Shown here: in pieces, positions 7,981-15,336 of the stretch | Numbering within the stretch: the stretch's first letter is position 1 | Layout: every line of letters begins with the position of its first letter | Assembly (NCBI GenBank): GCA_020634455.1 | Contig: JACKBQ010000001.1 | Location: 620,001-684,000 of the forward strand | DNA: 64,000 nt | Direction of reading: 5' to 3' | From: Ardenticatenaceae bacterium | Lineage (GTDB): Bacteria; Chloroflexota; Anaerolineae; Promineifilales; Promineifilaceae | Translations under genes and position numbers: made by a program | Notes under the pieces: model-generated | The model's database searches: none | What the model was told of the DNA's origin: nothing | Seen by the model: only the letters and a program-made list of their open reading frames with translations

Positions 7981-10872
7981 ATGTGGCCCCAATCCAAAGA
8001 CAAAATTACGGCGACACTGGCCCCCCTCAGCCTGGGTTTGTTTGCTGGGCGTGTGTTGAGCGAGCAGTGGGCAGTTTATTATCCAGTCAATACGGCCGTT
8101 GCCAGTTGGGCCATCGCGCTCATCCTTACCTTGCTCCTTTCAGCTTTTGCCGAGTTCATCCTGCGGCAGCATCCCCTTCGACAAACGTGGCCCCTGCTGC
8201 TGCTGCTGGCCTACGTGGTTTACCCGGAACCAAATTTGCTGGTCGCTGGTGGCGTGGGGTTGGTGTGTACGGCCGTTCTGCTGCAAATGATCCCCCTACC
8301 CGCCAAAATCTTATCCGCCAGCCGCCGCTTCAAGTTGGGACTGCTGGGCACTGTTTTGCTCTTTGGCTTGCTCTACTTTTTCACCCTGGCCCCCGGCCTG
8401 CTGCCCGCCGACAACGGTGAATTTCAACTGGTGGGCGCAACGCTGGGCGTGGCCCATCCGCCCGGATTTCCCCTGTACACCCTGCTCAGCAAGCTGATCA
8501 CCTGGCTGCCCATTGCCGCCACCGCCGCTTACAAAATCAATCTACTTTCTGCTGTGACCAGTGTGGCCACGCTGGCGCTGGTTTACCTGACGGTGTTTGA
8601 TCTGACCAAACGGCCGTTTGCCGCGGGAACGGCCGTACTCACCCTGGGGACCGCCACCACCTTTTGGGCACAGGCCACCACCGCCAACATCCGCAGCCTG
8701 ACGGCACTGTTTGCCGCCCTGGCCATCTTCGCCCTGGTGCGCCACCAGCAGCACAAAGCCCACACCGACCGCTACTTGATTTTATTCGCCGCCGCCCTCA
8801 GCTTTGGCTTTACCCACCACCTGTCGCTAGCGTTCATGGGGCTGGTGTTTGGCATCTGCTTGCTGCTGATGGATCCGTCATTTTTGCGTACGCCGTCGCG
8901 GTGGAAACGGCCGTTGCTGGCCGCCCTGGCTGGTTTGCTGCCCCTGCTCTACCTGCCCCTCCGCGCCGGAGCCGACGTGCCCGGTGCCAGCGACGGCCTC
9001 AACACACTCTCTGGCTTCCTGAACCATTTTTTGGCGCTCGGCTTCCAGGGAGATTTTTTCTATTACATCAAACCAATCGTACTTTGGCCCCGCTTGCAGG
9101 TGATGGGCAACGTGCTCACCTTCCAATTTTCGCCCTGGCTGCTGGCGGGAGCGCTGTTGGGGCTGCTCTGGCTGCTGCGTAAAGATTGGCAGCTGGGGCT
9201 GCTGCTGGGCGGCTCGTTTTTCCTGCACACGCTGGTCACGGCCACCTACCGCGCCCCGCAGACGGTGGAATACATGCTGCCCGCTTACCTACCAATTGCG
9301 ATTGGCGTGGGGCTGGCAATGGGTTATTTGCGCGATTTTGTGGCACAGCGGCCAAATTCTTGGCGTGGATTGGCTTTGCTGGGAACGGCCGTTTTGCTCG
9401 CCGCCGCCCTCATTCAGGGTTGGCAGCGCTGGCCCAGCTTCCGCTGGCTGCATGGCGTGGAAGACGCCCGTGACTACGCGCAAACCATCCTCGATGGCGC
9501 GCCGCCGGACAGCCTGATTTTGGCCAACTGGCATTGGGCCACGCCGCTCTGGTATTTGCAAACGGTGGAAGGCCAGCGCCCGGATGTAACCATCGAATAT
9601 GTTGCCCCCGGTGAAGGCTCCTACAGTCTAACGTGGGTAAGTGAAATTGAGGATGGGTTGAGGAACGGCCGTACCGTCGTCACCACCTACCTGGATGAAG
9701 CCGCCTACAGCGCCCTCCCGCCCGCCGAGCCATTGGGTGAAGCGCTGCTCTTCCGCCAAACGCCCCGCACCGAACTGCCCGCCAGCTTCACGCCACTCTC
9801 GCTTACTTTTGGCGACGGCGTACGAGTTCTGGGTTATGCGCTTGAGCAAAACGAGGTGGAAATTGGCCTGGAAGCCCGCCTGACGCTGGCCTGGCAAGGC
9901 ACAGCCACCACGCCATTTTTTGTGCATCTGCTGGATGAAAAGGGCACCATCGTAGCCCAGGCCGATGTGCAGGCAATTCCCCAACCAGAAGGTATCAGCC
10001 TCACCCAGTTCCGCCTGACACCGCGTAAAGGGCCGGGCGAATTTACACTGCGTTTGGGCAGCGGCACAGAATTCATAGAGATTGGTACGCTAACAGTCAA
10101 CTATGCCAGCCTGCCACCAGCAACCCAAAATCGCATGTATCGCCCTGTGGTAAAAGGTAACTATGGATTAACGCTGGTGGGATATGATTGGGATACCACA
10201 ATGCCAGGGCAATCTCGTCTGTACTATCATTGGAAATCGAGCTTTGGATACATCAGCACGGTTGATGATGGACTCAACCAACCAGCCATGTCTGAGATTG
10301 TTATGCCCTGGGGCATTCCCCAGCCTTACTGGGTAGTGCCACTACCAGAACTGGGGGATCATTACGTGCCGCTGGGCCAGGGGATTGTGTGGACTGGCAA
10401 TTCTTTAAGCGATTTGCAAATGGCCATATCACCTGACAACCAATTTGCAATACCAATGCAGTTTATTAACGGCCGTCCCCAACTGCGCGACTACGTGGTT
10501 TCCACCCGATTTGTGGGGTATGCAGAGGACAATTTCACCTGGGTTTGGTGTGATTTGGTGGATGGTATTCCGGCAATGGGCGGCATCCCCACGCTTAAAT
10601 GGATTTCTGGCTCGCAGGTGCAGTCGCCGCGCACGGTTGTCTTTCCGCCCCGCACGGAGCCAGCCAGCTTCACCGGCTTTTGCCAAAGCGAAAAGCCAGC
10701 CCCCGGCGCACCCATCCTGTACGTAGACAGCAGCGCCACAGACGGCCAAACGGCCGCTGCCCTGCTGGTGCTGTACGACGCATTTACCAACCGCCCGCTG
10801 CCCATTTTGGATGAACGAATTACGGACGTTACCAGTTGGATTCCTATGGGTGAAATAAAAATTGAGGATTAG
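7981..10872 (+). CDS. DUF2723-family multispan glycosyltransferase-like membrane protein
   Basis: 963 residues. The N-terminal half has about 12 transmembrane segments. After the fourth to fifth segment comes PADNGEFQLVGATLG followed by VAHPPGFPLYTLLSKL, which is the DUF2723 signature (GDSGE / AHPPGYPLY). This superfamily of GT-C-like proteins is thought to transfer sugars from polyprenyl-phosphate donors; the acidic D-x-x-E pair in the first loop would be catalytic. From about residue 500 the protein is soluble and probably extracytoplasmic: a 'residence' domain, then beta-sandwich domains. No substrate can be named. Six or more ACGGCCGT copies lie within it. It appears monocistronic. Confidence 0.75.
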   Translation: MWPQSKDKITATLAPLSLGLFAGRVLSEQWAVYYPVNTAVASWAIALILTLLLSAFAEFILRQHPLRQTWPLLLLLAYVVYPEPNLLVAGGVGLVCTAVLLQMIPLPAKILSASRRFKLGLLGTVLLFGLLYFFTLAPGLLPADNGEFQLVGATLGVAHPPGFPLYTLLSKLITWLPIAATAAYKINLLSAVTSVATLALVYLTVFDLTKRPFAAGTAVLTLGTATTFWAQATTANIRSLTALFAALAIFALVRHQQHKAHTDRYLILFAAALSFGFTHHLSLAFMGLVFGICLLLMDPSFLRTPSRWKRPLLAALAGLLPLLYLPLRAGADVPGASDGLNTLSGFLNHFLALGFQGDFFYYIKPIVLWPRLQVMGNVLTFQFSPWLLAGALLGLLWLLRKDWQLGLLLGGSFFLHTLVTATYRAPQTVEYMLPAYLPIAIGVGLAMGYLRDFVAQRPNSWRGLALLGTAVLLAAALIQGWQRWPSFRWLHGVEDARDYAQTILDGAPPDSLILANWHWATPLWYLQTVEGQRPDVTIEYVAPGEGSYSLTWVSEIEDGLRNGRTVVTTYLDEAAYSALPPAEPLGEALLFRQTPRTELPASFTPLSLTFGDGVRVLGYALEQNEVEIGLEARLTLAWQGTATTPFFVHLLDEKGTIVAQADVQAIPQPEGISLTQFRLTPRKGPGEFTLRLGSGTEFIEIGTLTVNYASLPPATQNRMYRPVVKGNYGLTLVGYDWDTTMPGQSRLYYHWKSSFGYISTVDDGLNQPAMSEIVMPWGIPQPYWVVPLPELGDHYVPLGQGIVWTGNSLSDLQMAISPDNQFAIPMQFINGRPQLRDYVVSTRFVGYAEDNFTWVWCDLVDGIPAMGGIPTLKWISGSQVQSPRTVVFPPRTEPASFTGFCQSEKPAPGAPILYVDSSATDGQTAAALLVLYDAFTNRPLPILDERITDVTSWIPMGEIKIED

Positions 10873-10883
10873 AGTTGAGGAAA

Positions 10884-10955
10884 TGGGCCTGCCAGGATTC
10901 GAACCTGAAACCGATCGGTTATGAGCCGACTGCTCTGCCGTTGAGCTACAGGCCC
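10884..10955 (-). tRNA. tRNA-Met (CAT anticodon)
   Basis: 72 nt. The 7-bp acceptor stem GGGCCTG/CAGGCCC is perfect. The D arm is GCTC/GAGC, the anticodon loop CTCATAA gives CAT, and the T loop is TTCGAAT. The paired 1-72 end and the lack of three G-C pairs in the anticodon stem rule out initiator tRNA. Elongator Met is likely; tRNA-Ile2 with a modified C34 remains possible. CCA is not encoded. Confidence 0.9.
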
Positions 10956-11026
10956 GATTTCAGTAATCAGTTTACAGTCATCAGTAATTAGTTAAACTGG
11001 TCACTGAACACTGTTTACTGTCAAAG

Positions 11027-11097
11027 AGCGGCAGACGGGATTCGAACCCGTGACAAGAGCTTGGAAGGCTATTGTGTTACCCCTACACCACTGCCGC
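11027..11097 (-). tRNA. tRNA-Gly (TCC anticodon)
   Basis: 71 nt. Acceptor stem GCGGCAG/CTGCCGC is perfect; the anticodon loop CTTCCAA gives TCC and the T loop is TTCGAAT. CCA is not encoded. Same direction as the tRNA on either side. Confidence 0.93.
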
Positions 11098-11203
11098 GTG
11101 TCGGTAATCCGTTATCGGTAGGTCAGTAATCAGTTAGCCAGCCCTTGGAAACGATTTTCTTTAACCGATAACTGTTTACTGAACACCGTTTACTGGATGC
11201 TTG

Positions 11204-11277
11204 TCGGGGCGGCCGGATTCGAACCGACGACCTCTCGGACCCAAACCGAGCGCTCTACCAAGCTGAGCTACGCCCCG
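11204..11277 (-). tRNA. tRNA-Pro (TGG anticodon)
   Basis: 74 nt. Acceptor stem CGGGGCG pairs with CGCCCCG, with the C1-G72 pair typical of proline tRNA. The anticodon loop TTTGGGT gives TGG. CCA is not encoded. First of three tRNA genes read from the promoter at 11297-11325. Confidence 0.93.
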
Positions 11278-11296
11278 AATTGCGTAACGGCTTGGT

Positions 11297-11325
11297 AGTA
11301 TACTTGCGGTGAATCACTCCGTCAA
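11297..11325 (-). promoter_or_regulatory. Promoter of the Pro-Gly-Met tRNA cluster
   Basis: On the minus strand, TTGACG (11320-11325), exactly 17 bases, then TATACT (11297-11302). The tRNA-Pro 5' end is about 13 bases past the predicted start. No other promoter is obvious in the two tRNA spacers. Confidence 0.65.
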
Positions 11326-11528
11326 CTAGGCAATGAGCCAAAAACTAACGTGAATTTGCATTTCTAAATATGGCCTCCCTGGTGGAAAAGTCGTTTTTTG
11401 CCAACTTAAAGAGCAGAGTGTACACTTTTTGTGGCGGGCCAGTCGCGCCCCAAATGTCGTGAACCAATTACATATTCATTTTCACGATCGTTTTTTCGCC
11501 GCACTATCATCATTTCAGGAGGGAACTG

Positions 11529-13985
11529 ATGACGAAAAGAATTTTGTACCTGCTGGCTACGGCCGTATTCCCCTTGCTCATCCTCTGGGCCACTTTTGCC
11601 CCCAATTCCAGCGCCATCAGCACCACTGTGCTCATTGATGCAGTGCTTTATGATGGCTTTGAAAACAGTGATACTGATGAAGCTGTACGTTTGATCAATG
11701 TGTCGGGAGCGGCCGTTGATCTAAGTAATTGGCAGCTAAATGACGCGATAGATAGTAGTTTTACCGCGTTACCTTCAAATGTCACTTTATCTCCAAATGC
11801 AACCATTTGGCTAGCCTGGCAAGCAACTGCCTTTCATAAGCAATTTGGCTTCTGGCCAGATTTCGAAGCTGTTGATACTAATCCCGCCATTCCCCAACTT
11901 ACGGGTACTTGGCCTGGATTTGCTAATGATGGTGATCAAGTTATTTTGTTAGACAACAATAGTATTCCCATAGACTGCTTGGCGTATGAAGCTGATACTA
12001 ACAGCAGTTGTGGATCAGCATGGAGCGGAACGGCCGTTCAACCCTACACCGTTGCCTCCGTTTTTGGCGCTGAGGGCCAAATTCTGTACCGAATGCGCGA
12101 CCAAACAACGGGGCTACCCGTGCCAGACACCGACACAGCGGCCGATTGGGCACAAAGTACAGGGGATGCGGTAAACGGCCGTAAAGTCCTCTACCCCGGC
12201 TGGGATTTAGACAGCTACTTCCAAACCGCTAAATTCACCCAATCCGGCACCCTCACCGTCGCCGTTGCGCCTGATAATGCCTACGAGACGCTCAAGCTGC
12301 ACCTGGACGCTGCCCAAACCAGCATTGCCATCGAAGCGCTCACCTTCGAGAATGTAGCCATCGCCAATGACCTGATTGCCGCCCTGAACCGGGGCGTAAC
12401 CGTGACGATTTTGCTGGAAGGGGCACCTATCGGCGGTGTGCCCGATCAGGAAAAGTACATCTGCCAACAAATTGAAACCGCCGGAGGTACATGTTGGTTC
12501 ATGATCAGCGACGCTACCAACGACATCGCCGACCGTTACCGCTTCCTCCACGCCAAATTCATCCTCATTGATGGCCAGCAAGTCATCATCAGCAGCGAAA
12601 ATCTTAGCCCCAACTCCATGCCCAACGACGACAAACTTGACGGCACCTGGGGACGACGCGGTGTAGTCTTGGTCACCGATGCGCCGGGCGTGGTGGCCCA
12701 TGTGCAAAGCCTTTTTGACGCCGACTTTGACCTGACCAATCACGTAGACATCACCAACACCACCTTCATCGGCAGCCCACCGATCGGCTTCATCCCGGAT
12801 TTGGAGACGGGCGGTATCACGTACACGGTGCGGTATCCAACGGCCGTTTCCTTCAACGGTAATTTTGCTTACGAACTCGTCCACTCTCCCGAAAACAGCC
12901 TGCGCACCACCGATAGCCTGCTGGGTTTAATTGCCCAGGCGGGCGCGGGGGATGTAGTCTTGGTGGAACAGTTGGATGAACGGCCGTACTGGGGCAGCTC
13001 CACCTCCAACGCCACCGACGATCCCAGCCTGCGCACCGAAGCATACATCGCCGCCGCCCGACGCGGCGCAACCGTGCAGATTTTGCTCGACAGCCTATTC
13101 GACGACGGCGACGCCACCAGCAACACCGCCACCTGCGCCTACGTCAACGGCATCGCCCAAACCGAATTTTTGGACCTTGCCTGCCAAACAGGCAATCCTA
13201 CCGGGCTGGGTATCCACAACAAAATGGTGCTGGTACAAATCAGCGGGCAAGGCTACCTGCACATCGGCAGCATCAACGGCAGCGAACAGTCCAGCAAAGG
13301 CAACCGGGAACTCGCGTTACAAGTCCAATCCAATGCCGCCTACACTTATCTGGCCGATATGTTCCATCGGGATTGGGGAGCCACGGTCTACCTGCCGCTG
13401 TTGCTCAACAACTACATCGCCCCCGCTAATTATGTCCTTATCAGCGAAGTGCTGTTCGATCCCACAGGCTCCGAGGCGGCGGAATTTGTTGAGCTGGTAA
13501 ATCCTACCAACGCAACCATAGACCTCAGCAATTACAGTTTGGGCGATGCGGTAAATCCCAGCGATTTTGAAGATGTGCGCCGCTTTCCACCGGGCACAAC
13601 TATTGCCCCTGGCGACACAATTGTCGTCGCGGTAGCAGCCACAGCCTTCTTCGACAAATTCATGTTCCAGCCTGATTTTGAGATTTTGGCATCAGATACG
13701 GCCGTACCCAACCTCATAGATGACCCTGCCTGGGGCGACCCCGCAACCTTTTTGCAGCTAGGCAACAGTGGCGATGAAGTAATTTTGCGTGACCCCGGCG
13801 GCCAAGCGGTGGATGTGGTCACTTATGGCACTGGCAGCTACCCTGGCGTCATCCCTTGCCCCGCATTTACCGCTTCAACCCCGCTCAACGCCAGCCTGGA
13901 ACGCTTTCCTTATGATCGGGACACAGATGACTGCACGGCCGATTTTCGCGAATGGGCCTTCCCTAATCCAGGTACACTACCTTAA
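11529..13985 (+). CDS. Secreted lamin-tail / phospholipase D-like / lamin-tail protein
   Basis: 818 residues; AGGAGG lies a few bases before ATG 11529. A signal peptide covers about residues 1-28. A lamin-tail (LTD) beta-sandwich domain follows (DEAVRLINVSGAAVDLSNWQL, about 30-170). The middle holds two phospholipase D-like halves. The first has a complete HxKxxxxD motif (HAKFILID, His341). The second begins properly (HNKMVLV, His563) but has Gln where the Asp should be, so the pair is uneven. A second LTD domain (AEFVELVNPTNATIDLSNYSL) ends the protein; the ending shows no sorting motif. It probably works outside the cell on phosphodiester substrates (phospholipid or DNA) or has only a binding role. 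PLD-plus-LTD fusions occur among extracellular nucleases. Confidence 0.8.
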   Translation: MTKRILYLLATAVFPLLILWATFAPNSSAISTTVLIDAVLYDGFENSDTDEAVRLINVSGAAVDLSNWQLNDAIDSSFTALPSNVTLSPNATIWLAWQATAFHKQFGFWPDFEAVDTNPAIPQLTGTWPGFANDGDQVILLDNNSIPIDCLAYEADTNSSCGSAWSGTAVQPYTVASVFGAEGQILYRMRDQTTGLPVPDTDTAADWAQSTGDAVNGRKVLYPGWDLDSYFQTAKFTQSGTLTVAVAPDNAYETLKLHLDAAQTSIAIEALTFENVAIANDLIAALNRGVTVTILLEGAPIGGVPDQEKYICQQIETAGGTCWFMISDATNDIADRYRFLHAKFILIDGQQVIISSENLSPNSMPNDDKLDGTWGRRGVVLVTDAPGVVAHVQSLFDADFDLTNHVDITNTTFIGSPPIGFIPDLETGGITYTVRYPTAVSFNGNFAYELVHSPENSLRTTDSLLGLIAQAGAGDVVLVEQLDERPYWGSSTSNATDDPSLRTEAYIAAARRGATVQILLDSLFDDGDATSNTATCAYVNGIAQTEFLDLACQTGNPTGLGIHNKMVLVQISGQGYLHIGSINGSEQSSKGNRELALQVQSNAAYTYLADMFHRDWGATVYLPLLLNNYIAPANYVLISEVLFDPTGSEAAEFVELVNPTNATIDLSNYSLGDAVNPSDFEDVRRFPPGTTIAPGDTIVVAVAATAFFDKFMFQPDFEILASDTAVPNLIDDPAWGDPATFLQLGNSGDEVILRDPGGQAVDVVTYGTGSYPGVIPCPAFTASTPLNASLERFPYDRDTDDCTADFREWAFPNPGTLP

Positions 13986-14001
13986 ACCCCCACAGCTTTT
14001 C

Positions 14002-14038
14002 GGCTGGCATCTGTCAACAATTAGGGCAGATGCCAGCC
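14002..14038 (+). terminator. Hairpin terminator after the LTD-PLD gene
   Basis: GGCTGGCATCTG and CAGATGCCAGCC form a perfect 12-bp stem around a 13-base loop, 17 bases after the stop codon. The following tract is not T-rich, so it may be a dispersed repeat or a processing hairpin instead. Confidence 0.5.
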
Positions 14039-14072
14039 CTACCCACATTTTCACTAAAACCGACCAAATTCC

Positions 14073-14101
14073 TTGACATCTATTTAGCTATATTGTATAG
14101 T
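14073..14101 (+). promoter_or_regulatory. Strong sigma-70-type promoter of the LacI-family gene
   Basis: TTGACA (14073-14078), exactly 17 bases, then TATAGT (14096-14101). It is the closest match to consensus in the window. The palindrome just after it suggests repression. Confidence 0.75.
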
Positions 14102-14110
14102 TTTTGCACT

Positions 14111-14124
14111 TGGAACCGGTTCCA
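14111..14124. promoter_or_regulatory. LacI-family operator
   Basis: TGGAACCGGTTCCA is a perfect 14-bp palindrome with the central CG that LacI-family proteins insert into. It covers about +3 to +16 of the promoter just upstream, where bound repressor would block transcription. The next gene encodes a LacI-family protein, so autoregulation is likely. Confidence 0.7.
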
Positions 14125-14200
14125 CGATTCCAAATAGGAAGAAGTTTTGTAAAAGCCCTCATTCTGAAAACGAAAGTTGACAACAAGCAAAGGATAGCTG

Positions 14201-15235
14201 ATGGCAAGCATAACCATCAGAGATGTCGCCAAAAAAGCTGGCGTCGGTGTCGGAACTGTATCCAGAGTACTCAACAACAACCCATCGGTCAGCCCTGAAA
14301 CCCGACAAAAAGTTTTGGAAACCATTTCCGAGCTGGAATATCAGCCAAACCCCATCGCTCGACGTCTCTCATTGGGAAAAACCTTAACCATCGCCGTAAT
14401 CGCACCATTTTTTACCCGCCCTGCATTTGTGCAGCGATTTCGTGGTATTGAATCGGTACTAGCCGAGAGTGAATACGATTTTGTGATGTATAACGTTGAA
14501 ACGGCCGCCAGACGCGATTTTTGTTTCCGCGAGGTTCCTCGCCGTGACCGCATTGATGGGCTCCTCATCATGTCGCTTATTCCCACTTCAAATGATGCCC
14601 AGCGATTCCAAGAAGCAAATATCCCCACAGTTTTGCTGGATGCGGCCCACCCTGACTTTAATCGTGTCATTATTGACGATCTACACGGCGGTTATCTGGC
14701 TACCAAGCACCTGCTCGATTTAGGGCATCGGCACATTGGGTACATTAGCGACATCCTGGCAAAATCACCATTTAATTACCATTCTATTTTTGAACGGCAT
14801 CAGGGGTACCAAAACGCATTGGCCGAAGCGGGAATTCCATACCGCCCCGACTACGTTTTGCAAGGAGAGGTTGACCAAAATGTAGGCCGTGAGCTAACAA
14901 AACAGTTATTGGCAGACAATCCGGAGATTACGGCCGTATTCGCCTACAGCGACACGCAAGCCATTGGCGTCATGCAAGCTGCCAGAGAGATGAACTTACG
15001 CGTACCAGAAGACCTCTCCGTCATCGGCTACGACGATATTGAAATATCCGAATACCTCCACCTCACAACCATTCAGCAAAAACTGATGCAATCTGGCGTA
15101 CAGGCCGCCAAACTTCTGTTGGCAGAAATCAACCAACCATCCACACACCCTCGCGAAATTATTTCTCCCACAACATTAGTTCGTCGGCAGACAACATCGT
15201 TACTAAAAACATATTCATTACCTGAAACCAATTGA
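14201..15235 (+). CDS. LacI-family transcriptional regulator of the sugar locus
   Basis: 344 residues. The helix-turn-helix ITIRDVAKKAGVGVGTVSRVLN at residues 4-25 and the hinge region (YQPNPIARRLS) are textbook LacI. The rest is a periplasmic-binding-protein-like sensor domain that would bind a sugar ligand. AAAGGAT precedes the ATG. It lies directly before the solute-binding protein gene in the same direction, so it probably controls the transporter and enzymes downstream. The ligand is not known; sucrose, trehalose or a beta-glucoside would fit the enzymes. One ACGGCCGT copy (14930-14937) is the last before a 5.7-kb gap free of it. Confidence 0.9.
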   Translation: MASITIRDVAKKAGVGVGTVSRVLNNNPSVSPETRQKVLETISELEYQPNPIARRLSLGKTLTIAVIAPFFTRPAFVQRFRGIESVLAESEYDFVMYNVETAARRDFCFREVPRRDRIDGLLIMSLIPTSNDAQRFQEANIPTVLLDAAHPDFNRVIIDDLHGGYLATKHLLDLGHRHIGYISDILAKSPFNYHSIFERHQGYQNALAEAGIPYRPDYVLQGEVDQNVGRELTKQLLADNPEITAVFAYSDTQAIGVMQAAREMNLRVPEDLSVIGYDDIEISEYLHLTTIQQKLMQSGVQAAKLLLAEINQPSTHPREIISPTTLVRRQTTSLLKTYSLPETN

Positions 15236-15243
15236 ACAAAATT

Positions 15244-15259
15244 AAAGGAGGTGATGTAG
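15244..15259 (+). promoter_or_regulatory. Perfect 12-base anti-16S match followed by AUG-UAG
   Basis: AAAGGAGGTGAT is fully complementary to the 3' end of bacterial 16S rRNA. It overlaps an ATG that is followed at once by TAG. No gene starts here; the transporter gene has its own AGGAGG at about 15321. It may be a ribosome standby or start-stop element in the leader, or chance. Confidence 0.35.
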
Positions 15260-15336
15260 TTAAAATCTAAAACACCGATAATTCAATTTTTCGTTAAAAG
15301 TCCAACTGTAAATTTATCTTAGGAGGATAAGAAACT

